Assembly: GCA_964509765.1 (NCBI GenBank)
Contig: CAZDYI010000049.1
Location: 1-64,000, forward strand
Direction of reading: 5' to 3'
Origin: CAZDYI01 sp964509765
GTDB taxonomy: Bacteria > Pseudomonadota > Gammaproteobacteria > Tethybacterales > Tethybacteraceae
Length of the DNA: 64,000 nt
Shown one piece after another: positions 41,604 to 50,179 of the stretch. The notes below the pieces were generated by a model, which did no database searches, was not told where the DNA came from, and was given only the letters and a program-made list of their open reading frames with translations. Position 1 is the first letter of the stretch; each line of letters opens with the position of its first letter. Both the position numbers and the translations under genes were made by a program.

Positions 41604-42522
41604 CGCCGAGTTCCTGCAGCACGTTCGCTACGGTCATGGCCGACACGCGCACGTCGCCCTCCTTGGTTACCCCCGCGACGTGCGGGGTGAGGATCAGGTT
41701 CGGGACGCCGGCGAACTTCGATCCGGCATCCTCGGTAAGCGGCTCGGTCTCGAAGACGTCGAGCGCCGCCCCGCCGAGCGCGCCCGAGCGGAGCGCGTCG
41801 CATACGGCATCCTCGTCGACGACCCCGCCGCGAGCGGTGTTGACAAGGACGGCGCCAGGGCGCATCTTGGCGAGCGTTTCCGCCCCGACCATCCCGCGCG
41901 TCCCGTCGGTGAGCGGGACGTGCAGCGACAGCGCGTCAGCGGACTCCAGCAGCGAGTCTGCGTCCTCGCACCTGCGCGCGCCGGACCAGGACGGGTCGTC
42001 CGCGGCGACGAAGGGGTCATGCGCGCAGACTTCCATCCCGGCCGCGGCGGCGAGCTCCGCGACCTTGCGGGCGACGCTGCCGAAGCCCCACAGGGCGAGC
42101 GCCTTGCCGCCGGCCTCCCTACCCATCAGCTCGGATCGCGGCCACTTGCCGGCCGTCATCGCCTCGTTCGAGCGGTAGGCCCCCCGAAGCAGCATCAGCG
42201 TGACCGTGACCACGTACTCGGCGACCGACTGCGCGTTCGCCCCGGTCGCGGGCCGGACCGCGACGCCGCGCTCGCGGCAGGCGCCGAGGTCGATGTTGTC
42301 GAGCCCCACCCCGAGGCGGCCGACGACCTTGAGGTTCGGGGCCGCGTCGAGCAGCTCGGCCGTGACCTGCGTCCGGTTGCGGACGATCAGCGCCTGCGCG
42401 TCGGCGAGCGCCTCCTTGAGCGCGGGCAGGTCGCCGAACAGCTCCGGGTCGTGCAGGACCTCGCCGGGCTCGAACCCGCCGAGCGCCGCCGGGTCCATGA
42501 ACTCGGACACGACGACCCTCAT
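41596..42522 (-). CDS. slcC: D-2-hydroxyacid dehydrogenase, probable (S)-sulfolactate dehydrogenase
   Basis: 308-aa SerA-like dehydrogenase. N-terminus MRVVVSEFMDPAAL resembles SlcC proteins. It has NRTQV, VVGRLGVGLDNID, a Rossmann motif ALWGFGSVARKVAEL near 145, the catalytic Arg in VNTARGGVVDE, Glu near 255, and His in LILTPHVAG. In the known pathway SlcC oxidises (S)-sulfolactate to 3-sulfopyruvate with NAD+. It starts 3 nt after suyB and overlaps the Ldh2-type gene, so the two dehydrogenases, which together invert the (S) to the (R) isomer, are co-expressed with the lyase. A generic phosphoglycerate dehydrogenase is the alternative but fits the context less well. Confidence 0.8.
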   Translation of the reverse strand: MRVVVSEFMDPAALGGFEPGEVLHDPELFGDLPALKEALADAQALIVRNRTQVTAELLDAAPNLKVVGRLGVGLDNIDLGACRERGVAVRPATGANAQSVAEYVVTVTLMLLRGAYRSNEAMTAGKWPRSELMGREAGGKALALWGFGSVARKVAELAAAAGMEVCAHDPFVAADDPSWSGARRCEDADSLLESADALSLHVPLTDGTRGMVGAETLAKMRPGAVLVNTARGGVVDEDAVCDALRSGALGGAALDVFETEPLTEDAGSKFAGVPNLILTPHVAGVTKEGDVRVSAMTVANVLQELGAG

Positions 42523-42525
42523 CGC

Positions 42526-43722
42526 TCAGGCCGAGCGGTAGAGCTTCGTCATCGAGTACTCGCGGTGGCCTAGGGCCTCGGCTGCCGTTGCGCGGCCGTT
42601 GGCGGTGCGCGCGACCATGTCGATGAGCGCGTCGCCGGCCTCGGATATCGTCATCTCGCGCGTGAGCACCCCCGTCACGTCGACGTCGATGTGCTCGGAC
42701 ATCGTCCGCAGCGTGCGCGGGTTTCCGGAGATCTTGACAACCGGGACGATCGGGTTGCCGATCACGTTGCCCTGTCCGGTCGGGAAGGTGTGGATGACGT
42801 AGCCCGCGGCCGCCATCAGGGTCACGCACTCGGCCGCCGCAGACGAGGTGTCCATGAAGTACAGGCCGGGGCCCTTCGCCGGCGCCTCGGCCGGGCCGAG
42901 CGCGTCGACGTAGGCCGAGGTCCTGCCGATCTTCTCGAGGTTGCCGAGAGCCTTCTCCTCGATCGTCGTCAGCCCGCCGAGGATGTTGCCCTTGGTCGGC
43001 TGGCTGTCGCTGAGGTCGTCGGTCTTGTGCGCCTCGATCACCTCGTCCTGGTACGCCTGCCAGATCCTCCTGAACTTGGCCCCGGCCTCGGGCGTCGCCG
43101 CGCGGCCCTCGCAGATGTGCTCGGCGCCGGTTATCTCGGAGGTCTCGCCGAAGCAGCCGTGCAGGCCGTGCGGCAGGAGCTTGTCGTACATGTTGCCGAC
43201 CGCCGGGCACGAGCTCAGCCCCGTGGTCGTGTCGCTCTCGCCGCACTTGGTCGACACCCACAGGTCCGAAAGCGGGCACGCCTCCCTCTGCAGCTCTGTC
43301 GCGAAGTGCACGAACTCCTTTGCCTTCCAGCTCGCCGCGCGGATCGTCTCGAGGTCGCCCTTTTGCTCGATGGAGAACGCCGCGACCGGCTTGCCGGTCT
43401 TCGCTATCCCGTCGGCAACCGTGGCGGTCCACGACGGCTCGATCCCGATGACGACGGCGGCCGCGACGTTCGGGTTCGCGCCGGTCCCGATCACGGTGCG
43501 GAAGTGCAGCTCCAGGTCCTCGCCGAACTGCAGGCGCCCGTAGGCGTGCGGGATCGCCATCGTCCCCTTGACGTTGTTGGCCACCGCCTCGCATGCGGCG
43601 TTCGAGATGTCGTCGACCGGCAGGACCAGGACGTGGTTGCGCACGCCGACGCGGCCGTTCTCGCGCCGCCAGGCCCGGACCTCGGTCCCGGCCCAGCCGC
43701 CTGCTGACTTCTCCCTCACCAC
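42526..43722 (-). CDS. suyB: (2R)-sulfolactate sulfo-lyase beta subunit (UxaA-like)
   Basis: 398-aa protein of the altronate dehydratase (UxaA C-terminal) family: REN-GRVGVRNHVLVLPVDD near 20, PHAYGRLQFGED near 58, STKCGESDTTTGLSSCPAVG near 165 with probable iron/metal cysteines, TPEAGAKFRRIW, and the FPTGQGNVIGNPIVPVVKIS end block. With SuyA it cleaves (2R)-3-sulfolactate to pyruvate and sulfite. The first of two tandem GTG codons (43722, 43719) overlaps the suyA stop, indicating tight coupling. A sugar-acid dehydratase role cannot be excluded from the family alone, but the split SAF subunit and both sulfolactate-type dehydrogenases favour SuyB. Confidence 0.85.
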   Translation of the reverse strand: MVREKSAGGWAGTEVRAWRRENGRVGVRNHVLVLPVDDISNAACEAVANNVKGTMAIPHAYGRLQFGEDLELHFRTVIGTGANPNVAAAVVIGIEPSWTATVADGIAKTGKPVAAFSIEQKGDLETIRAASWKAKEFVHFATELQREACPLSDLWVSTKCGESDTTTGLSSCPAVGNMYDKLLPHGLHGCFGETSEITGAEHICEGRAATPEAGAKFRRIWQAYQDEVIEAHKTDDLSDSQPTKGNILGGLTTIEEKALGNLEKIGRTSAYVDALGPAEAPAKGPGLYFMDTSSAAAECVTLMAAAGYVIHTFPTGQGNVIGNPIVPVVKISGNPRTLRTMSEHIDVDVTGVLTREMTISEAGDALIDMVARTANGRATAAEALGHREYSMTKLYRSA

Positions 43723-44003
43723 CTCTTGGTCTTGCAGTTGTGGGTGTGGACGTGGCCGCCCTTCTCGACGGCTGCGACGATCTTCCCTGCGTCCTCGCCG
43801 TACTTGACCATGGTGTCGCCCTCGGCGAGGTCGCTCAGCGCAACCTTGTGGCCGATCGGGATGTCGGACTTGGCGGTGAGCCGGAAGTCGGAGTCGTCCT
43901 CAGTGACCACGCAGAGCATCTCGGTGCCGGCCTTCAGGCCCTCGACGACCACGACGCCGACGTTGTCCTTGCCGTCGTGGACCAGAAGCTGCGGGGCTGC
44001 CAT
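43716..44003 (-). CDS. suyA: (2R)-sulfolactate sulfo-lyase alpha subunit (SAF domain)
   Basis: 95-aa SAF-domain protein equivalent to the N-terminal part of UxaA. MAAPQLLVHDGKDNVGVVVV, TAKSDIPIGHKVALSDL, VKYGEDAGKIVAAVEKGGHV, and the C-terminal HVHTHNCKTKRW that typifies SuyA. ATG at 44003. The reading frame continues upstream to 44657 but only as a shadow of the opposite-strand gene. First gene of the sulfolactate operon suyA-suyB-slcC-comC. No sulfite dehydrogenase or sulfite exporter is visible in the window. Confidence 0.85.
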   Translation of the reverse strand: MAAPQLLVHDGKDNVGVVVVEGLKAGTEMLCVVTEDDSDFRLTAKSDIPIGHKVALSDLAEGDTMVKYGEDAGKIVAAVEKGGHVHTHNCKTKRW

Positions 44004-44028
44004 GCTGCGCTCATGCCGGCCGTCGTTT

Positions 44029-44064
44029 CGCAGCCAAGGGGCTGCGGCCGGACGGGTCATTCTA
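44029..44064 (-). promoter_or_regulatory. Promoter and hairpin/operator before suyA
   Basis: Minus-strand TAGAAT (44064-44059). Downstream, just past the expected start site, lies CGCAGCC-AAGG-GGCTGCG (44029-44046), a 7-bp inverted repeat that could be an operator or leader hairpin. No -35 evident. Confidence 0.4.
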
Positions 44065-44138
44065 CTTTTCGCCCGCGCTCGTGGCCGCCGCCGGCGTGGG
44101 AAAATCCGCCTTTTCACGCCGCGACCACACCCCTCGAG

Positions 44139-44801
44139 ATGCCGGGCATCGCAGAACTCTGGCGCAGCTTCATGCCGCGCGTCCTGCGCAGGGACGAGCG
44201 CGAGCCGGTCGACGGCGTCGACTCGCTCGAGCGGTTCGTTTCGACCCGCGCGGCCTACGTCGCGCAAAAGAGCCTGTACGGCTACCTCAAGACCAGGATG
44301 GGCGTGCAGTTCCCGCAGATGTTCGAGGACGACCGCTTCGGGGAGTCGATCAACATCGCCAAGCGGAACGTCTTCGAAGCGTGCCTGTCCGACCTCGCGG
44401 TCCATGCCGTCGCCGTGGCGACCGAGGGCTCGGGCTTGTCCGACTCGCAAAGGCGGGCCCTGGCCGCAGGCTGCCACGAGAGGGGCCTTGCCGACAACGG
44501 CCTCGAGGAGTCGGAGCGCTTCTCGCCCGAGGCGGCCCGGGCCTCGTTCGCGGCGAGGCTGTCGGCGTCGGACTGGCGGGGCAGGGCTCTCGGCCGCGAC
44601 GAGTTCGAGCGCAGCCCCGAGGCGCTCGTGAGGTGGGCGCCGATCGTCAAGGAGCACAAGGACCTCGACGCCGAGTTCGTCATGAACTCGATGCGGTACG
44701 CGTGGATCGACGTCCGCAGGACCTTCCGGCGCAAGATCGACCGCGCCGCGGTGGCGGCCGACGCGCAGGCGCGCGGCAGGGAGGCGGGGGAGGAAACGTG
44801 A
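44139..44801 (+). CDS. Conserved-looking hypothetical protein coupled to exonuclease fusion
   Basis: 220 aa from ATG 44139; the frame upstream overlaps suyA antisense and is discarded. Soluble, charged, mostly helical: MPGIAELWRSFMPRVLRRDE, MGVQFPQMFEDDRFGESINI, FEACLSDLAVHAVAVATEGS, and a C-terminal RYAWIDVRRTFRRKIDRAAV. No signal peptide or TM helix and no family I can name. The stop overlaps the GTG start of the exonuclease-CBS-nucleotidyltransferase gene (GTGA), implying co-translation and probably a shared process. Divergent from the sulfolactate operon. Function unknown. Confidence 0.7.
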   Translation: MPGIAELWRSFMPRVLRRDEREPVDGVDSLERFVSTRAAYVAQKSLYGYLKTRMGVQFPQMFEDDRFGESINIAKRNVFEACLSDLAVHAVAVATEGSGLSDSQRRALAAGCHERGLADNGLEESERFSPEAARASFAARLSASDWRGRALGRDEFERSPEALVRWAPIVKEHKDLDAEFVMNSMRYAWIDVRRTFRRKIDRAAVAADAQARGREAGEET

Positions 44802-46909
44802 CCTTCCCGAAGTCGGACGTCGACCTCTCGGGGATGCCGCTGTCTTCCCTGCGCGCCGTCGTCCTCGACACCGAGACCACCGGCCTCGACGTCGCCAAGG
44901 ACAGGGTCGTCGAGATCGGCGCGACGCGCATCGCCGAAGGCAGGGTCGACGCCGACGGCGGCTTCACCCAGCTCGTCAACCCCGGGGTGCCGATCCCCGA
45001 GCTCTCCCGCGAGGTCCACGGCCTGACCGACGCCGACGTCGCCGGAGCGCCGGCGTTCCCGGAGGCGATGGGGAGGTTCGTCGCCGAGATGGGTCCCGTC
45101 GTCGTCCTCGGCTACTCGCTCGGCTTCGACATGGGAGTGCTCAAGGCCGAGCACGACCGGCACGGGATGATCTGGAGGGCGCCGCGCACGGTCGACGTCG
45201 CGCACGCGGTCCGGGTGATCAACCCGCAGCTCCCGAACCACTCGCTCGACGTGGTCGCGCAGTGGCTCGGCGTCGCGATCGAGGGCCGGCACCGTGCGAT
45301 GGCGGACGCGCGGGCGACGGCCGAGGTCTACCTGCGCCTCCTGCCGCTGCTGCGCGAGCGCGGGATCGAGAACCTCGCTCAGCTCGAGCGCCGCGTGCGG
45401 GAGCACGCACACCGGCTCGGCGAGGAGGAGGGCATGGGCTGGGTCGGCCCGGCGTCGGTCGACGACGAGGCGGTCTACGCCGGCATCGCACGCCTCGACA
45501 GCTTCCCGTACCGCCACCGCGTGGGCGACATCATGTACAAGCCGAAGTACGTCGACGTCCGCAGCACGCTGTCCGAGGTCATGCACCTGATGGACGAGCT
45601 CAAGACCAGCTCGATCTTCGTAGCCGACGGCAAGAGGCCCGTGGGGATAGTCACCGAGCGCGACGTGCTGCGGACGATAAAGGACCGCGGCGCGGACGCC
45701 CTGCGCGGCGACCTGTCGTTCGCGGTGCGGGACTCGCTGTTCTCGGTCGCAGAGGACGAATTCGTCTACCGCGCGCTGCTGCTGATGGACAGGGAGCGGG
45801 TCCGCCACCTCGCGGTGCTCGACGCAGCCGGCGAGATCGTCGGGGTGGTCACCACCCGCAGCATGCTGCGGGTGCGCGCGGAGGACGCGATCATGCTCGG
45901 CGAACGGATCGAGGCGGCCGAGAGCGTCGACGAGCTCGGCAGGGTCTGGGGCGAGCTAGTCCCGGTCGTGCACACCCTCCGGGTCGAGGAGGTCGACGCG
46001 CGCGACATCGCCGGCGTGATCTCCCGGGAGCTGCGCGCGCTGACCAGGCGCGCGTGCGAGATTGCCGAGCGGGAGATGCTCGACGAAGGCCTCGGCCCGC
46101 CGCCTGCAGACTACGCGATGATGGTCCTCGGCTCCGGCGGCCGGGGCGAGAGCCTGCTCGCGATGGACCAGGACAACGCGATCGTCCACGAGGCCGGCGA
46201 CGACCCTGACAGGACGGCGGAGTGGATGGCCGAGCTCGGGGGGAGGGTGTCGGGGATGCTCGGCAGGGCGGGGCTGGCGCTGTGCAAGGGCGGCGTGATG
46301 GCCTCGAGCGCCGAGTGGCGGATGGACCTCGAAAGCTGGCTGCGCAAGGTCGACTCCTGGGTCGCGCGCGCGGGCCCCGAGGACTTCCTCAGCAGCGACA
46401 TCTTCTTCGACGGGGTCTGGGTGCACGGCAGGCGCGAGCTCGCAGACGGGCTCCTTGCCAAGGCGCGCGCAAAGGTCGGCGCGTCGGCGAACTTCATCCG
46501 GTACCTGTCGCTCAACGCGAGCAGGTTCGACAGCGCGGTCGGCGTGTTCGGCAAGGTCCGGACCAGGGGCGGCAGGGTCGACCTCAAGCTGCGCGGCGTG
46601 CTGCCGGTCTTCAGCGCGGCCCGGGCGGTGGCGCTGCGCCACGGCGTCGCCGAGAGGTCGACCGCGGGCCGGCTGCGCAAGTGCGTCGAGCTCGGCCACG
46701 CCGAGGGCCGGGTCGCGGACGGCCTGCTCGAGGCGCAGCGCGTCATGATGGGGCTCATCCTCTCGCAGCAGCTGCGGGACATCAAGGACGGGATAGCCAT
46801 GGGCACGGGGGTCGACGTCGGGGCCCTGTCGAGCAGGGACAAGGACAGCCTGGAGTGGGCGCTGTCGAAGGTCCCCGACATCAGCGACCTGCTCGGGACG
46901 CCGGTGTGA
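44798..46909 (+). CDS. DnaQ-like exonuclease - CBS pair - DUF294 nucleotidyltransferase fusion
   Basis: 703-aa multi-domain protein. Residues 18-190: DEDDh 3'-5' exonuclease, with VVLDTETTGLD (Exo I, 22-31), LGYSLGFDMGVL (Exo II) and HRAMADARATAEVY (Exo III, with the catalytic His and Asp). Residues about 240-370: two CBS domains (VGDIMYKPKYVDVRSTLSEV; VRHLAVLDAAGEIVGVVTTR), probable nucleotide sensors. Residues about 430-560: DUF294-type nucleotidyltransferase with GSGGRGESLLAMDQDNAIV. The C-terminal DUF294_C domain runs to the end. In pseudomonads exonuclease and CBS-DUF294 genes are separate neighbours of an ActP-like symporter (from memory), and here they are fused with the symporter about 4 kb away. 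GGGGGAGGAAAC precedes the GTG. All catalytic residues look intact. Confidence 0.88.
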   Translation: MTFPKSDVDLSGMPLSSLRAVVLDTETTGLDVAKDRVVEIGATRIAEGRVDADGGFTQLVNPGVPIPELSREVHGLTDADVAGAPAFPEAMGRFVAEMGPVVVLGYSLGFDMGVLKAEHDRHGMIWRAPRTVDVAHAVRVINPQLPNHSLDVVAQWLGVAIEGRHRAMADARATAEVYLRLLPLLRERGIENLAQLERRVREHAHRLGEEEGMGWVGPASVDDEAVYAGIARLDSFPYRHRVGDIMYKPKYVDVRSTLSEVMHLMDELKTSSIFVADGKRPVGIVTERDVLRTIKDRGADALRGDLSFAVRDSLFSVAEDEFVYRALLLMDRERVRHLAVLDAAGEIVGVVTTRSMLRVRAEDAIMLGERIEAAESVDELGRVWGELVPVVHTLRVEEVDARDIAGVISRELRALTRRACEIAEREMLDEGLGPPPADYAMMVLGSGGRGESLLAMDQDNAIVHEAGDDPDRTAEWMAELGGRVSGMLGRAGLALCKGGVMASSAEWRMDLESWLRKVDSWVARAGPEDFLSSDIFFDGVWVHGRRELADGLLAKARAKVGASANFIRYLSLNASRFDSAVGVFGKVRTRGGRVDLKLRGVLPVFSAARAVALRHGVAERSTAGRLRKCVELGHAEGRVADGLLEAQRVMMGLILSQQLRDIKDGIAMGTGVDVGALSSRDKDSLEWALSKVPDISDLLGTPV

Positions 46910-46948
46910 ACAAACTGTCCGCCGGCACGGCGGGCAGGGGCCGCGCCG

Positions 46949-46978
46949 TTGATTTACCGCCCCCGGAAAGGGTAGAAT
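46949..46978 (+). promoter_or_regulatory. Promoter of TRAP transporter operon
   Basis: TTGATT, 18-bp spacer, TAGAAT, 45 nt before the dctP-like ATG. Confidence 0.55.
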
Positions 46979-47022
46979 CACGGCAAGCCAAATCGAGCGC
47001 TGGTTCGGAGGTCAAGGTCAGA

Positions 47023-48054
47023 ATGTTCAACCAAGTTCCCGCACGTTTTTTCCGGGCCGCTGCGGCCCCCCTGGCCCTTGCGGCCCTGGCGCTCGGCGCG
47101 GCGCAGCCCGCGCTCGCCGACTGCGACGCGGGCGAGACCGTGATCAAGTTCAGCCACGTCACGAACGCCGACCGGCACCCGAAGGGCATCGCCGCCTCGC
47201 TGCTGCAGAGCAGGGTCAACGAGGAGATGAACGGGACGGCCTGCATGGAGGTCTACCCGAACTCGATCCTCTACGACGACGACAAGGTCCTCGAGGCGAT
47301 GCTCCAGGGCGACGTCCAGCTCGCGGCCCCGTCGCTGTCGAAGTTCGAGGCCTTCACCAAGCAGTTCCGCCTGTTCGACCTGCCGTTCATGTTCAAGAAC
47401 ATCGAGGCGGTCGACGCCTTCCAGGCGTCCGGCCACGGCCAGGCGATGAAGGACAGCATGCGCCGGCGGGGCATACAGGGCCTGGTGTTCTGGCACAACG
47501 GGATGAAGCAGATGTCGGCCAACAAGCCGCTGATCCTCCCGTCCGACGCCGACGGCCTGCTGTTCCGCGTCCAGAGCTCGGACGTGCTGGTCGCTCAGAT
47601 GGAGGCGATCGGCGGCATCCCGCAGAAGATGGCGTTCTCCGAGGTGTACGGCGCCCTGCAGCAGGGCGTGGTCGACGGCCAGGAGAACACCTGGTCGAAC
47701 ATCTTCGGCCGGAAGTTCTTCGAGGTCCAGGACGGGGTGACCGAGACCAACCACGGGATACTCGACTACCTGGTCGTCGCGTCGACCGAGTGGCTGGACG
47801 GGCTCGAGCCCGCTACGCGAAACCAGTTCCTGACCATCCTCACTGAGGTCACCGACCTGCGCAACAAGGAGTCCTTCGCCGTCAACCAGCAGGCGCGCCA
47901 GGCGATCATCGACGCAGGCGGGGTCGTGCGCGAGCTCTCCGACGAGCAGCGCGAGGCGTGGCTCGAGGCGATGAGGCCGGTCTGGGACAGGTTCGAGGCT
48001 GAGGTCGGGCGCGAGAACATCGACGCCGCCCAGGCCATCAACGCCAGGGTCTGA
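47023..48054 (+). CDS. dctP: TRAP transporter solute-binding protein (DctP family)
   Basis: 343-aa periplasmic protein with a Sec signal peptide ending at PALA (residue 32) before DCDAGETVIKFSHV. DctP-family features: HPKGIAASLLQSRVNEEMNG, LQGDVQLAAPSLSKFEAFTK, FDLPFMFKNIEAVDAF, the arginine in LLFRVQSSDVLVAQ near 185 that binds the ligand carboxylate, and EVYGALQQGVVDGQENTWSN near 205. This is closest to the C4-dicarboxylate class; the ligand is an organic acid, but which one cannot be told. GGAGG lies 12 nt before ATG. Upstream in-frame extension is a shadow of the previous gene. Confidence 0.92.
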   Translation: MFNQVPARFFRAAAAPLALAALALGAAQPALADCDAGETVIKFSHVTNADRHPKGIAASLLQSRVNEEMNGTACMEVYPNSILYDDDKVLEAMLQGDVQLAAPSLSKFEAFTKQFRLFDLPFMFKNIEAVDAFQASGHGQAMKDSMRRRGIQGLVFWHNGMKQMSANKPLILPSDADGLLFRVQSSDVLVAQMEAIGGIPQKMAFSEVYGALQQGVVDGQENTWSNIFGRKFFEVQDGVTETNHGILDYLVVASTEWLDGLEPATRNQFLTILTEVTDLRNKESFAVNQQARQAIIDAGGVVRELSDEQREAWLEAMRPVWDRFEAEVGRENIDAAQAINARV

Positions 48055-48060
48055 ACGCAG

Positions 48061-48087
48061 GCCCTCCCCGCCCCGGGCCGGGAGGGC
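48061..48087 (+). other. Stem-loop after dctP
   Basis: 8-bp stem GCCCTCCC / GGGAGGGC with 11-nt GC-rich loop in the dctP-dctQ gap. No U-tract; parallels the structures after the ABC binding-protein genes. Confidence 0.55.
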
Positions 48088-48123
48088 GGGACCGCGACCG
48101 AAGGCAGCCCGCCGGCTCGTGAG

Positions 48124-48765
48124 GTGACCGGGCGCGTGCCGCCGGGCGGCGCGCTCGCGCGGCTCGAGGAGAACCTGATCGTCGCCCTGCTCGGGGCGAT
48201 GACGCTGCTTACCTTCGCCAACGTCATCGCGCGCAAGGTCCTGAGCTCGAACATCCTGTGGGGCGTCGAGCTCACCGTCTTCCTGTTCGCCTGGCTGGTC
48301 CTGCTCGGGGCCTCGTACGCGGTCAAGACCGGAGCGCACATCGGCGTCGACGCGCTGGTCGACGCCGTCTCGGCGCCGGCCCGCAGGATCCTGGCGCTGG
48401 CCTCGGCGGCCCTGTGCATCGCCTTCACCCTGCTGCTTCTCAAGGGCTCCTGGGACTACTGGGCGAACTTCGTAAACCTGCCGGCGACCGAGGGCAGGTG
48501 GCTGCCGACCGGCTTCGAGGACAAGTTCCTGCCCAAGGGCTGGTACGAGGTCGACGACATCCCGCACCCGGCGGCGCTTGGCTGGCTCGCCGACGTCCTC
48601 AACGAGGGCGAGCCGTACGACAAGCTGCCGCGGGCGATCCCGTACTCGGTTCTGCCGCTTTCGATGGCGCTGCTGCTTTACCGCTTCGCGCAGGCGGCCG
48701 CCGCGGTGTGGAGGGGCGAGCGCGACCGCATCGTCGCCGGCCACGACGCGGGGGAGGACGGCTGA
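48124..48765 (+). CDS. dctQ: TRAP transporter small membrane subunit (DctQ)
   Basis: 213 aa with four TM helices: LIVALLGAMTLLTFANVIAR near 20, WGVELTVFLFAWLVLLGASY near 47, a third near 90-110, and the fourth near 177-197. Between TM3 and TM4 is an insert of about 60 residues (YWANFVNLPATEGRWLPTGF ... NEGEPYDKLP) typical of the longer DctQ form in C4-dicarboxylate TRAP systems. GTG start; weak SD. The stop overlaps the dctM start by one base. Confidence 0.9.
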   Translation: MTGRVPPGGALARLEENLIVALLGAMTLLTFANVIARKVLSSNILWGVELTVFLFAWLVLLGASYAVKTGAHIGVDALVDAVSAPARRILALASAALCIAFTLLLLKGSWDYWANFVNLPATEGRWLPTGFEDKFLPKGWYEVDDIPHPAALGWLADVLNEGEPYDKLPRAIPYSVLPLSMALLLYRFAQAAAAVWRGERDRIVAGHDAGEDG

Positions 48766-50159
48766 TGTCGGTGGTCCTGCTGTTCGTCCTGCTGATCGGC
48801 TTCATGATGATCGGCGTCCCGGTCGCGTTCGCGATCGGGCTGTCGTCGGTCCTGTACCTGCTGATGTTCTCGGACGCCTCGCTCGCGTCCGTCGCCCAGA
48901 CGATCTTCCAGGCATTCGAGGGCCACTACACGCTGCTTGCGATCCCGTTCTTCATACTCGCCTCGATGTTCATGTCGACGAGCGGCGTCGCGCGGCGGAT
49001 CATCCGCTTCTCGATCGCCTGCGTCGGCCACCTGCGCGGCGGGCTGGCGATCTCGGGGGTGTTCGCCTGCATGATGTTCGCCGCGCTGTCGGGCTCGTCG
49101 CCGGCGACGGTGGTCGCGATCGGCTCGATCGTGATCGCCGCCATGCGCCAGGCAGGCCACTCGAGGGAGTTCTCGGCAGGTGTGATCTGCAGCGCGGGCA
49201 CGCTCGGCATCCTGATCCCGCCGTCTATCGTCATGGTCGTCTACGCCGCCGCGGTCGAGGTCTCGGTCGGCCGGATGTTCCTCGCCGGGATACTTCCCGG
49301 GATCCTCGCCGGGCTGCTCCTGATGGCGTCGATCTACGTCATGGCGAGGGTGAGGAACATGCCCAAGGGCGAGTGGAAGGGCTGGGGCGAGGTCTGGGAG
49401 TCTTTCCGCGACGCGTCGTGGGGGCTGCTGCTGATCGTGGTGATCATGGTCGGCATCTACGGCATCCCCGGGGTCACCGCCGCGTTCTTCACGCCGACGG
49501 AGGCGGCCGCGGTCGCCGCGGTGTACGCCTTCGTCGTCGCGACCTTCGTCTACCGCGACGTCGGCCCGCTCGCCGCCCGCGGGGGAGCCGGGAGGGCTGG
49601 GCTCGTCCGCCGCCCGCAGGCGCTGCTCACTTCCTTCGTCCACCCGGACACCCGCAGGACCCTGCTCGAGGCATCGCGCCTGACAATCGTCCTGATGTTC
49701 GTGATCGCCAACGCGCTATTGCTCAAGCACGTGCTGACCGAGGAGCAGGTCCCGCAGCAGGTCGCGGGCGCGATGGTCTCTGCGGGCCTCGGCCCGATCG
49801 CCTTCCTCGTGATCGTCAACGTGATCCTGCTCATCGGCGGCCAGTTCATGGAGCCGTCGGGGCTGCTCGTGATCGTCGCGCCGCTGGTGTTCCCGATCGC
49901 GATCGAGCTCGGCATAGACCCGATCCACCTCGGCATCATCATGGTCGTCAACATGGAGATCGGGATGATCACCCCGCCAGTGGGCCTGAACCTGTTCGTC
50001 ACCTCGGGCGTCGCCGGGATGCCGGTGATGGGGGTCGTCAAGGCCGCGCTGCCGTTCGTCGGGGTGCTGCTGGTCTTCCTCGTGCTGGTCACCTACGTCC
50101 CGGCGCTGTCGACGACCATCCCGAACGCGCTGATGGGGCCGGAGATCGTCTCGAAGTAG
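48765..50159 (+). CDS. dctM: TRAP transporter large membrane subunit (DctM)
   Basis: 464-aa permease with about 12 TM helices. Motifs: MMFAALSGSSPATVVAIGSI near 100, ICSAGTLGILIPPSIVMVVY near 143, FFTPTEAAAVAAVYAF near 245, and EIGMITPPVGLNLFVTSGVA near 395, the duplicated sodium-coupling PP loops. A cytoplasmic insert (about 270-305, rich in Arg and Gly) splits the two halves. ATG shares its A with the dctQ TGA. Completes a DctPQM sodium-driven organic-acid importer. Confidence 0.93.
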   Translation: MSVVLLFVLLIGFMMIGVPVAFAIGLSSVLYLLMFSDASLASVAQTIFQAFEGHYTLLAIPFFILASMFMSTSGVARRIIRFSIACVGHLRGGLAISGVFACMMFAALSGSSPATVVAIGSIVIAAMRQAGHSREFSAGVICSAGTLGILIPPSIVMVVYAAAVEVSVGRMFLAGILPGILAGLLLMASIYVMARVRNMPKGEWKGWGEVWESFRDASWGLLLIVVIMVGIYGIPGVTAAFFTPTEAAAVAAVYAFVVATFVYRDVGPLAARGGAGRAGLVRRPQALLTSFVHPDTRRTLLEASRLTIVLMFVIANALLLKHVLTEEQVPQQVAGAMVSAGLGPIAFLVIVNVILLIGGQFMEPSGLLVIVAPLVFPIAIELGIDPIHLGIIMVVNMEIGMITPPVGLNLFVTSGVAGMPVMGVVKAALPFVGVLLVFLVLVTYVPALSTTIPNALMGPEIVSK

Positions 50160-50179
50160 TGCGGAAGCCCCAGGGTGGG

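Noticed and set aside
42526..44003. suyA-suyB read as altronate dehydratase (UxaA)
   Set aside because: UxaA is normally one chain; the split SAF subunit with HNCKTKRW end and two sulfolactate-type dehydrogenases fit SuyAB better, although family membership alone would allow both.
43716..44657. 313-codon minus-strand frame covering suyA
   Set aside because: Only its last 95 codons look like SuyA; the upstream part is antisense to the 220-aa gene and its exonuclease partner.
44081..46909. 942-codon version of the exonuclease fusion
   Set aside because: The first 239 codons overlap the 220-aa gene in another frame; the GTG at 44798 has a strong SD and starts the exonuclease domain correctly.
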